Source of the DNA: a virus
Virus record (IMG/VR): IMGVR_UViG_3300030333_003928
Span: 3,791 to 44,667 of that record
Direction: 5' to 3' (one strand)
DNA: 40,877 bases
Of this stretch, positions 18,501 to 24,503 are shown piece by piece (the stretch's first letter is position 1; every line of letters begins with the position of its first letter). The translations under genes and the position numbers were made by a program. The notes beneath the pieces are model-generated. The model had not been told where the DNA came from. It saw only the letters and a program-made list of their open reading frames with translations, and did not search any database.

Positions 18501-21500
18501 GCCGGAGAAAAAATGGGTCTCCAATAATGGGGCTTGGGAACAGTATGTCGCTCCCGGTTTAGGAAGCAGGGATAGGGTTCGTCATGGACATGGCAAGAAA
18601 TGCTGTGAAGAAGAATCCAGCTCCTCCAGTAGTTCTAGTTCTTTAAGCAGTAGCTCTAGTAGCTCCATCAGCAGCTCCAGCAGCAGCTCCAGCAGCAGCT
18701 CCAGCAGCAGCTCCAGCAGCAGTTCCTCAAGCTCCTCCAGTAGTTCAAGTAGCTCCTCTAGTAGCAGTAGTTCCAGTAGTTCCAGTAGTTCCAGTAGTTC
18801 CAGTAGTTCCTCTAGTAGTAGCAGTAGCTCATCTTCAAGCAGTAGCTCCAGTAGTTCGAGTAGTAGTTCTAGTAGTAGCAGTTCGTCCAGTAGTAGCAGT
18901 AGTTCTTCTAGTAGTAGCAGTAGCTCCAGCAGTAGTTCATCTTCGAGTAGTAGTTCCAGCAGTAGCAGCAGTAGTAGTTCCAGTAGTAGCTCCAGCAGTT
19001 CCAGCAGTAGTTCCAGCAGCAGTTCATCTTCGAGTAGCAGCTCCAGTAGTTCTAGCAGTTCTAGTAGTTCTAGTAGTTCCAGTAGCAGTAGCAGCTCCAG
19101 TAGTTCTAGTAGTTCCAGTTCAAGTAGTAGCTCTTCAAGTAGTAGCGACTGCACAACATGTCCAGAACAATTCACGGTATTAATAAACTCTTCTGATGAT
19201 ATAAGCGGTATTTCAACTTCCACTGACCCATGTGGATGCAATGACACAAATGGAACCACATTGACATTTACTAAAATTTGTGATTCTTCATCTCAGGTAG
19301 ACAATAGCGACGAAGCATATTATGATGCAGGAGATACTGGAGTAGGTGGGGTCGCAAACTTTTGTGATGGCACGGCTGGAAAAGCATTGTACACAGCGGA
19401 ATTAGAAATTCCAAACCAGTTTTGTGATAACAATGAGCCAGCTGACACTATTGGAACTAATGAAGGAGAGTGTGTAGAATGTGAATGTTATGATAAAACC
19501 GACACTCTTGTAACTGGAGTAACAGAAACATCGCATTATACATTTTATATTACCTGCACAGAGGGTAGTCCTAAACGCGACATACAGATTCATTTTGTTA
19601 GAAATAACTATGGATGGGATGATCAGGCTCAATTGACCTGTACTGAAATTGGAGCAACAGTGTCTCCTACTGTAACTTATGCGTGGTGTGATCAGGCTTT
19701 TGAAAAGGGCATTGCGGTCGGTAATCGAGTACAAAAAACCGGAACAGATAGTGGCGTTTATATGATTAGTGGTTTTGATGTCGACTACTGTGGAAGCTAT
19801 ATAGAACTAAAGACTGAAGACGGAACTGCTGATGCCGGAATTACGACTGGGCTAGAAAGTTTTACTCTTACAGTTCAAAAATCTTGTACTGGAACGAATT
19901 GTAATAAAGTATGGATGGATAGAGAAACTCCAGCCAGTTGCGAAGAGCATTGTGATGGGGGCACATTCTTCTGGCGAGATGATGTTAGTATGACAAAATT
20001 AGCCGGTTATCCCGCAGCCGATTATGGACCCTGGACATGGTTAGTTCGTGATTGTGCAAGAGATTGTGCGGCGGCAAGAGGAGTTGATCGTCTTCCTTGT
20101 GAAACTTCTAGCGTATCAAAAACTGACATGTATTATGATCTTTGGTTTAGAGTTGCTGATGATGATGCAGATCCTGTTAACTTTACAAAGGTGACAAGTT
20201 GTACATATGGCACTCATACAAGCGATGAGCCAACCTACGTAGCCCCAGCAGCTACATTCACAGTTGGATCAGACGCCAGCGATGACTATGCCACAATCGC
20301 GGCAGCCTTTGCTGCATTGTCTAGCATGGGCGACCATATACAAGATGTTATATTTGTACTACGTGGAGAAGATCATACAATTAGTGCAGACATTGAATTT
20401 TCTACTAGTGGCATTAATCCAAACTCTTTTCTAAACAGTGTTACTGTACGTCCTGCTAGTGGCACTGCTCATGAAGGAAATGTCGCAGCCAATGGAGCTG
20501 GTGGTAAATGTAGAATTATTTGGAGCGGAAATTATCAATGGATTTGGGGCACAACAACAAATACACCCGAGTTTACATTTGAAGATTTATTGATTGACTT
20601 TAATGGCAACAATCCTGGGGCAAATTGGCAAGGAATGTGGAGTCTTACTAATACAAATGCACAAACAATTAATATAAAACGTTGTATTATGAGAAATATA
20701 TCCACGTCCTATAGGGGCAACTTCATGATAGAAGGCAAGGCAAACCATAGCATCGCTTTGAATATGTATAATTCTTTAGTTTATAAGTTTACTAGTACTG
20801 CTACTGGAAGTGGCACCAGTGGATTTATTAGATACCAGAATCCATCAAACCAACCTCTGAGTATATACCATTGCACATTTCACGACGCTACCACTGCTAA
20901 CAACGCCTGTAGGGGTGTTTCGGCAGTTTCTGGTGCTGGTGGAGCAATAAAAAACTCTATAGTTAGTGATTGCACCTCCTCTAGTTCAACTGATAGATGT
21001 ATACAAGGAAATTCTACCAACCTTCCTAAGACGTATTGTCTAGCAAGTGATATAACCGGAGCCCCTTCTGCACTAGATAATGAAGCATCTACAGACACTT
21101 TTGACGATCCAAACAATGCTAGTCTAACATCAAGAGATTATGAAGTTAAAAGCACGTCTGCCGGTTATTCGGTAGCACCAGCATTAGGATCTTCCCTCGA
21201 TATCAGAAAGGTTATACTCAGTCCCTGGTATGATGACAGCCTATTGAGAGATGCTACTGGTAACGTAACTGTTGGAACGGGATGCTGCACAGCGTCAGAA
21301 TATTCATTTTATCCAATTTTCAACGAATGCTGTGACGGTGGATGTGTTTGCGAATGCGATGAAAATGAAAACGTTGTTCATTTTATTAATGACTGCAAAG
21401 GGAGAGAAAATAACTCCTGTGACTGTTATGGATTAGATACAAATCCTTGTATTGGGTATGCTAATCAAACTATAATAATACCATGTGGTTATAAAGATGC

Positions 21501-21531
21501 ATCTGGACAACAAAAATCGTGCGACGAATAA
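14494..21531 (+). CDS. 2345-residue modular virion adhesin with polyserine tract
   Basis: Starting from an ATG after AGAAGGA, this is the largest gene in the window. Module A (residues about 1-348) and module B (349-709) are homologous beta-helix units. A different beta-helix (about 710-1374) follows, encoded by visibly GC-richer DNA and interrupted by an AT-richer FCCH/Ig-like insert near 940-1010. Residues 1375-1551 are serine except for one Leu and one Ile. A Cys-rich region (1552-1915) leads to module C (about 1921-2266), a third copy of the A/B unit, and a very Cys-rich tail. Cysteines flank both ends of the serine tract. There is no signal peptide. The likely role is a long host-binding fibre, with polyserine acting as a flexible or glycosylated stalk. 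The frame is intact throughout. Confidence 0.72.
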   Translation: MATYTVGSTGTYATITNAFSALSTLTDTEVIFELQGEDHTINADTEFSTTSINPNAAISDVIIRPASGTAHEGDLAADGSGGKCRILWGGNYQWIWEVTSNTPNFKFQDLLIDFQGNNAGSNFQGIFSFRNTNAQTVTLERCILRNTSSSSRGQYIMESKPGSDISINLFSCLFYKMTNTSGSTGSASGFVRLQGSTTAPLSIRHCTFHDLTTTDNNARGVSASSGPGGVIQNSIVSSVTASGAGDAKCIQGSSSNLAKTDVLTSDSTGSPDSLDNETDTDTFVDPNNVTLTSRDYTVKNTSAGYSAGTALGTTDVLRKPLATPYYDTKPLRMRVGDVTVGCNNEYVPSSYTYTVGSDSSDVYATIEAAFTDLEFIPNPTVIFELRGEDHTINNNIALGLAGGSEIDPNSAITSVTMRPASGTAHEADLTADGAGGKCRILWGGNYQWKWSETTSSPDYIFQDLLIDFQGNDCGVSFQAIFQINSIGVQELTMERCILRNSDSARAGHYLFRTAGASVSMGLNLYSCLIYKMENNYVAGATSCGVIRWSANTDSILNIVHSVIHDFNANNSAFSNFARGVWVESLAGSGTPKPNAAQIKNSIISDITADATTDFRTVQGSSADLTLTDTLTSDGQGSSGLINEADTDTFTDPSAALTARDYTVKSSSLGYLSGTGLGSTDALTKLLETSWYLSSPLRSSSGSVTLGAGVQPNFTVAIWRGGVKVAEYGGLSSQPSSNQALSDANTASQSADTIICSSNGVVLVSEFLFNTVNVDYEFNGLTLKPADSAWTYLVKFAGSDCDIDQLIVDGNNEYTGASTDNPHGLVIDADDIVVDNCQVNNIMASQQAVTAGGATWEASGEGLVIDGDNCTVTNFTATGNDYNAIATYGDYVDVSDATLTNNRRGFTVRARTINGGTEYRDLNTVSFTNVDVDVDSRGPNDVVTITSAGTTATVTHTSHGLITGLKVFISGANEANYNGTFTITVSDANTYTYTMSGSASSPATGTIKSAPNGPEGNSAECNWNTGGSGSLPGGWVTNASMTNCTFRNVQTDSGVDGRQTACKVQQCRTFTATNCTFDPGENRYQITGEGGPSYSKSFAFEADREPDNAIFRNCLFSRSGFSGGTAGGPLQSLVCEECTFGEESPVSKPATDGIMFYQIGTPQVRFSDCTFNLNGDTQRVFDMEQSTGQQSLEQMTIERCTFIGHSTNSLINGYIQEPSYQYVWYPATQWFNNPSGANLSCKLIAYDNTVQANGTQNMTWTYPTNFGSTSVQEQTKAFVLMSNTDSSGIILFDDTNQDHLDVYGSGADGNGQYFPTFPAATRDGVVIRNVNGASVAVPEKKWVSNNGAWEQYVAPGLGSRDRVRHGHGKKCCEEESSSSSSSSSLSSSSSSSISSSSSSSSSSSSSSSSSSSSSSSSSSSSSSSSSSSSSSSSSSSSSSSSSSSSSSSSSSSSSSSSSSSSSSSSSSSSSSSSSSSSSSSSSSSSSSSSSSSSSSSSSSSSSSSSSSSSSSSSSSSSSSSSSSSSSSSSSSSSSSSSSSSSSSSSSSSSSSSDCTTCPEQFTVLINSSDDISGISTSTDPCGCNDTNGTTLTFTKICDSSSQVDNSDEAYYDAGDTGVGGVANFCDGTAGKALYTAELEIPNQFCDNNEPADTIGTNEGECVECECYDKTDTLVTGVTETSHYTFYITCTEGSPKRDIQIHFVRNNYGWDDQAQLTCTEIGATVSPTVTYAWCDQAFEKGIAVGNRVQKTGTDSGVYMISGFDVDYCGSYIELKTEDGTADAGITTGLESFTLTVQKSCTGTNCNKVWMDRETPASCEEHCDGGTFFWRDDVSMTKLAGYPAADYGPWTWLVRDCARDCAAARGVDRLPCETSSVSKTDMYYDLWFRVADDDADPVNFTKVTSCTYGTHTSDEPTYVAPAATFTVGSDASDDYATIAAAFAALSSMGDHIQDVIFVLRGEDHTISADIEFSTSGINPNSFLNSVTVRPASGTAHEGNVAANGAGGKCRIIWSGNYQWIWGTTTNTPEFTFEDLLIDFNGNNPGANWQGMWSLTNTNAQTINIKRCIMRNISTSYRGNFMIEGKANHSIALNMYNSLVYKFTSTATGSGTSGFIRYQNPSNQPLSIYHCTFHDATTANNACRGVSAVSGAGGAIKNSIVSDCTSSSSTDRCIQGNSTNLPKTYCLASDITGAPSALDNEASTDTFDDPNNASLTSRDYEVKSTSAGYSVAPALGSSLDIRKVILSPWYDDSLLRDATGNVTVGTGCCTASEYSFYPIFNECCDGGCVCECDENENVVHFINDCKGRENNSCDCYGLDTNPCIGYANQTIIIPCGYKDASGQQKSCDE
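15538..16620 (+). repeat. Beta-helix module, copy B
   Basis: Second unit, directly after copy A. It repeats YTVGSDSSDVYATI, GEDHTIN, RPASGTAHE, NYQW and LIDFQGND, and ends with R-D-Y-T-V-K and V-T-L-G. Copy A and B differ enough that the duplication is not recent. Confidence 0.8.
18616..19146 (+). repeat. Polyserine-encoding tract, 177 codons
   Basis: An uninterrupted run of 177 codons, 175 for serine plus one TTA (Leu) and one ATC (Ile) near the beginning. Both serine codon families are mixed (AGT, AGC, TCC, TCT, with some TCA and TCG) with only short local periodicity. The two families cannot interconvert by a single base change without passing through another residue, so the purity of the tract points to selection on the protein. 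Confidence 0.95.
20254..21290 (+). repeat. Beta-helix module, copy C
   Basis: Third unit, placed after the polyserine and Cys-rich regions. It repeats FTVGSDASDDYATI, GEDHTIS, RPASGTAHE, NYQW and LIDFNGNN and closes with S-R-D-Y-E-V-K. It is closer in layout to copy A than to copy B (same T-N-T-N-A-Q-T phrase and R-G-V-S-A). Confidence 0.8.
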
Positions 21532-21591
21532 TATAAATAGCTATAATACGTTGATCAATCTATTTGTTATATAAATTTCGGGGATTATTTT

Positions 21592-22959
21592 ATGGACAAC
21601 AAAAAAAATATTAAAGTAGTTGAAACACAACAGTTTGAAAACCTTCCATGTAATATGCGTGAACAATGCCCAACAACAAACAATATGATTTGTAAATTTG
21701 CCACGGATTTAAATAACAACAAACAAACAGTATATGTTGAACCAGTCCATTGTACATTGTGTAAAAAGGCTGGAGGATATGAAAAATCTCCAGATAATAA
21801 AGGTATTAGATTTGCAAGATTGGCAAATAAAGACAAGACAAGAGTAGAAGTTCGTGAAAAAGCAAAAGAATATTTTGGCGAAGGGCCGGGCACAGAATTA
21901 AAGAAAATGATTCCAGAGTGGATGGAAAAACCGTCGTGTGACTGTAGAAACTACGCAAAAAAAATGAACCTATGGGGCATTGATGGGTGCAAGAGAAATA
22001 TTCATCACATAGTGCAAAGATTAATAAACGAAAAAAACAAACGTAGTTTTTTGTCATGGGTTCCAGACCTTGCTACCCGTAAGGTTTGTACAAATCTAGT
22101 TCAAACGGCCATAAGAAGAGCGGAAGAAAAAGAGGGCAGGCAAAAACACAATTGGTTTGTAGCCGTAACAACGGCACCAAGAAAAGAACCAACATTGCAA
22201 CTTTGTTTAGATTCTTTGCTAATAAATGGCTGGAGACCATATGTATTTGCCGAACCTGGAGTATATCAAATAAATGATGAATATAAAGAAAACCTAATTG
22301 TTCACAAAGAAAGAAAAGGAATTTGGTGGAATTGGATCTCAAGCTGTAGATATGCACTTGACAACAGTGATGCAGATATTATAATGACAGTACAAGATGA
22401 TTCACTGTTCCACCCAGACTCAAAGTCTTTTTCTGAAAAATTTTTATGGCCTTGTACCACAACTGGATTTGTCTCGTTATATACACCCAGACATTATAGT
22501 AAAAGACAACATCTTAAAAGCAAACCCTATAGACCCATTGGACTGAACCATGTTCCCACAAGGGCACTATGGGGAACTTGTGCAGTTATCTGGCCGAGAA
22601 AAGTTTTAGAACAGGTGATGCAACATCCGATGATAGAAAACTGGAGAGGTGCCAGAATAAAAACAAAGTCAGCATGGGAAAACAAGAAAAAGGAAAGAGA
22701 AAAAAACCCACACACTATCCAAAATAGCGATACCGCTATAGGGGGGATTATGAACAAAATGGGTAGATCTATGTGGTTCTTTGACCCATCTCCAGTGCAA
22801 CATATTTCAAAATATTCAGCCACTAATCACGGTGGTAATGGTGGAAATAGAAACTGTGGCAGATGTGCCAAGTACTCTGTTCCATTGGAAGATCAAATTC
22901 CTTTTCACTTTAACGGAGAGGAAGCAAAAACATTTTCAACAGAAGAGATAACAATTTGA
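21592..22959 (+). CDS. GT-A-type glycosyltransferase with Cys-rich N-terminus
   Basis: This 455-residue protein has a Cys-rich N-terminal third (C-N-M-R-E-Q-C, H-C-T-L-C-K-K-A-G-G-Y, C-D-C-R-N-Y-A-K) that could bind zinc. From about residue 185 a GT-A-like domain begins with W-F-V-A-V-T-T-A-P-R-K-E-P-T, and a D-x-D-like site VQDDSLF lies near 266-272. Later it has W-G-T-C-A-V-I-W-P and a histidine near the end (V-Q-H-I-S), as in metal-dependent sugar transferases. The donor and acceptor are unknown. The gene starts 60 bases after the giant polyserine protein and may be cotranscribed with it, which makes that protein a candidate acceptor (inference). A TATAAATA element at 21532-21539 precedes it. 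Confidence 0.65.
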   Translation: MDNKKNIKVVETQQFENLPCNMREQCPTTNNMICKFATDLNNNKQTVYVEPVHCTLCKKAGGYEKSPDNKGIRFARLANKDKTRVEVREKAKEYFGEGPGTELKKMIPEWMEKPSCDCRNYAKKMNLWGIDGCKRNIHHIVQRLINEKNKRSFLSWVPDLATRKVCTNLVQTAIRRAEEKEGRQKHNWFVAVTTAPRKEPTLQLCLDSLLINGWRPYVFAEPGVYQINDEYKENLIVHKERKGIWWNWISSCRYALDNSDADIIMTVQDDSLFHPDSKSFSEKFLWPCTTTGFVSLYTPRHYSKRQHLKSKPYRPIGLNHVPTRALWGTCAVIWPRKVLEQVMQHPMIENWRGARIKTKSAWENKKKEREKNPHTIQNSDTAIGGIMNKMGRSMWFFDPSPVQHISKYSATNHGGNGGNRNCGRCAKYSVPLEDQIPFHFNGEEAKTFSTEEITI

Positions 22960-23012
22960 TACATAAAAAATATATTCGCGTTTTCTTTTCATAATGCGTA
23001 ATAATCCATAAT

Positions 23013-23026
23013 GGCGGTTATCCGCC
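23013..23026 (+). other. Short GC-rich hairpin, possible weak terminator
   Basis: GGCGG-TTAT-CCGCC forms a 5-bp stem with a 4-base loop in an AT-rich gap. The nearest T-run starts about 10 bases downstream, so termination is uncertain. It separates the glycosyltransferase from the secreted Lys/Cys-rich gene. Confidence 0.35.
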
Positions 23027-23060
23027 CTTCGTTAACTTTTTATTATATAGGAGAAAAAAG

Positions 23061-23537
23061 ATGAGGTTTATTTCACAGTGGATGTTTACTTGCGTTCTAA
23101 ATCCGGTATTTTGGGCTATTTGTGTAATGTTGTTTGTTACAAGTGTAGCACCAGCAAACGAAATTCAAACAGAGATTACCCAAAACGTATCCGTCGAAGC
23201 AGACGCAGACAATGATGGAGAAACAAAAAAGGCTAAAAAGGGTAAAAAGAAGAAGGGAAAAAAGGGCAAAAAAAACAAACAATGCAAGACAGAAAAGCAA
23301 GAATGTAAAAAGGAAAAGACGACAAAGGAATGTTGTAGAAAAAGACCATTGAAAAATCTCATTGCATGTCTAAAAGAAAAGTGTAAGAGTAAATGCCAGA
23401 CAGCTAAAAATTGTTGCGAAACCGAACAAGTAAAAGTTGTAAAAGTTGTCAAGGTCTACAAACCAATCCGCATTCGTTGCTGTAAACCAAGAATTATTCG
23501 TTACTACGCAAGACCAATTCGTTCATGTTGTGGTTAA
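23061..23537 (+). CDS. Secreted or membrane Lys/Cys-rich basic protein
   Basis: The 158-residue product begins with a hydrophobic signal-like segment (residues about 5-32, ending A-P-A-N-E), preceded by a strong AGGAG site. Residues about 33-53 are acidic. About 55-80 is an almost pure Lys/Gly tract (K-K-G-K-K-K-K-G-K-K). The remainder has many Cys, often paired (E-C-C-R, N-C-C-E, R-C-C-K, S-C-C-G), and a Val/Lys repeat VKVVKVVKVYKP. No enzyme family is recognisable. Export followed by disulfide cross-linking or binding to anionic polymers (DNA, LPS, cell wall) is plausible from composition alone. The gene stands between a glycosyltransferase and the RNA locus and may share a transcript with the tmRNA. 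Confidence 0.6.
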   Translation: MRFISQWMFTCVLNPVFWAICVMLFVTSVAPANEIQTEITQNVSVEADADNDGETKKAKKGKKKKGKKGKKNKQCKTEKQECKKEKTTKECCRKRPLKNLIACLKEKCKSKCQTAKNCCETEQVKVVKVVKVYKPIRIRCCKPRIIRYYARPIRSCCG

Positions 23538-23546
23538 ATTGATACA

Positions 23547-23590
23547 GCCAACCAATAGGTATATTCTGGGTTCGATTCCCAGGGTTGGCT
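23547..23590 (+). other. tRNA-like minihelix without an anticodon arm
   Basis: The sequence folds like the top half of a tRNA. A perfect 7-bp acceptor stem pairs 23547-23553 (GCCAACC) with 23583-23589 (GGTTGGC). A perfect T-arm follows the canonical pattern, CTGGG-TTCGATT-CCCAG at 23566-23582, directly joined to the 3' acceptor strand. The 12 bases in between (23554-23565) form AATA-GGTA-TATT, a 4-bp arm whose GGTA loop recalls a D-loop. No room remains for an anticodon arm. It ends about 3 bases before the tmRNA acceptor piece. It could be a processing signal for RNase P or RNase Z, a decayed tRNA, or an integration-site fragment. The helices are visible; function is inference. Confidence 0.6.
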
Positions 23591-23592
23591 TT

Positions 23593-23857
23593 GTTCTTCT
23601 TTTGGAGAACTAAACATGTAGACGCTGTTATAGGCATTTGCTGCGGACGGGGGTGCAATTCCCCCCACCTCCACTCGATAACTTTAAAAAAGGGGGGTGA
23701 CTTAGATTCGACGTACAAATAGAAGTAATAGTTGCATGTGGTAGTTGGTCTTGAGGCTACCTAAAAACAAGATCAAATTTTTAAATGCAGAGGAAACTCT
23801 TGCACTTGCTGCGTAAGTAGCACGGGGTGTGGCGAGCCTTGTTACCCAATTCGCCAT
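23593..23857 (+). ncRNA. ssrA: Circularly permuted two-piece tmRNA
   Basis: The 3' acceptor piece (about 23593-23673) comes before the 5' coding piece (23693 to about 23857), with a 19-base spacer. Acceptor strand 23666-23672 pairs with 23693-23699 in 7 bp, and the third pair is G-U, the alanine identity element. A 5-bp T-arm lies at 23649-23665 (loop TGCAATT), after the conserved GGAC. GATTCGAC follows the 5' strand. P2 is visible as 23716-23720/23636-23640, 23725-23731/23625-23631 and 23733-23739/23614-23620. PK1 has stems 23740-23744/23757-23761 and 23747-23753/23768-23774. Twelve bases later a GCA resume codon (23787) opens the tag AEETLALAA, with TAA at 23814-23816. A second pseudoknot (23825-23828/23844-23847 with 23830-23835/23851-23856) follows. 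The CCA end is not encoded. This element rescues stalled ribosomes with SmpB, which is not seen here. Confidence 0.93.
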
Positions 23858-23886
23858 TTCAAATATTGAACTATTAAGGATATGCT

Positions 23887-24405
23887 ATGTTTGAATCTAG
23901 AAAATTAACAAGGTGGGATAATAAATTTTTATTGGAAGCAATCTTTTGGTCAAGGTCAAGTCCTGATCAGCAAACACAATGTGGCTGTGTATTGGTTAAA
24001 GATAAAACTATGTTATCTAGTGGATACAATGGTTTTATTAGAGATGTTGATGATGATGCACTTCCTAAAAGTAGGCCAGAAAAATATCCATACATGATTC
24101 ACGCTGAAGCAAATGCGATCTATAATTGCACAAGACTGGGCCGTAGTACACTGGGAGCCTCAGCTTATGTAACTGCAATTCCCTGTCTATATTGCTTGCA
24201 GGCATTATACCAATGTGGTATAAGGGAAATTATATTTACAGATGTGTCAGATCCTAAATGTGTAATTGGGAATGAAGACTATCATAAAATATTAAAAATG
24301 GTCTCAGAAACTGTCAATATTTTTTACATTCCCTCGAATCAAATTGACGATAAAGATTTTGTTGAATCTGCGGTTATGTTATCATCAAAAAGAGTTGATA
24401 AATAA
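23887..24405 (+). CDS. Deoxycytidylate (dCMP) deaminase
   Basis: A 172-residue cytidine/deoxycytidylate deaminase-fold protein with the zinc and catalytic motif HAEANAI at 72-78 (His72, Glu74) and PCLYC at 99-103 with the two zinc cysteines. The substrate-side N-N-G-F after S-G-Y (residues 45-50) is the usual pattern of dCMP deaminases (ComEB/T4 Cd type). The reaction makes dUMP from dCMP and feeds thymidylate synthesis. Length is close to the family norm. The start follows AAGGA. It is directly downstream of the tmRNA pseudoknot and may share its transcript. Regulatory dCTP/dTTP sites of T4-type enzymes could not be confirmed. Confidence 0.87.
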   Translation: MFESRKLTRWDNKFLLEAIFWSRSSPDQQTQCGCVLVKDKTMLSSGYNGFIRDVDDDALPKSRPEKYPYMIHAEANAIYNCTRLGRSTLGASAYVTAIPCLYCLQALYQCGIREIIFTDVSDPKCVIGNEDYHKILKMVSETVNIFYIPSNQIDDKDFVESAVMLSSKRVDK

Positions 24406-24435
24406 TATTATTTTCAAAAAACATTACTTGAGGAG

Positions 24436-24464
24436 TTGACAAAAGTACAACCATAGGCTATAAT
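24436..24464 (+). promoter_or_regulatory. Consensus sigma70 promoter
   Basis: TTGACA at 24436-24441 and TATAAT at 24459-24464 are both perfect consensus boxes, separated by exactly 17 bases. The gene at 24504 starts 40 bases downstream with AAGGAAA before it. This is the strongest promoter in the window and probably drives 24504-25496 (zinc-ribbon, unknown, ssb). It suggests early transcription by unmodified host polymerase. Confidence 0.85.
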
Positions 24465-24503
24465 GTAGTGTAAACCGAAGCGAGTAAAGTAAAGGAAATA
24501 CGG

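Noticed and set aside
18616-19146. CRISPR array or DNA microsatellite
   Set aside because: There are no spacers, and unit order is irregular with both serine codon families; it is a coding polyserine tract.
18582-19259. Minus-strand ORF of 225 codons rich in Leu and Glu
   Set aside because: It is only the antisense of the polyserine codons (AGC/TCC give L-E-L-L repeats) and has no ribosome site or family.
14494-21531. Diversity-generating retroelement target in the fibre genes
   Set aside because: No reverse transcriptase gene or template repeat is visible in the window; copies A, B and C differ by ordinary divergence, not adenine-specific changes.
23539-23567. Promoter TTGATA-17-TATTCT overlapping the tRNA-like element
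   Set aside because: The -10 is weak (4 of 6), and its bases are explained by the perfect acceptor and T-arm pairing; kept only as an alternative.
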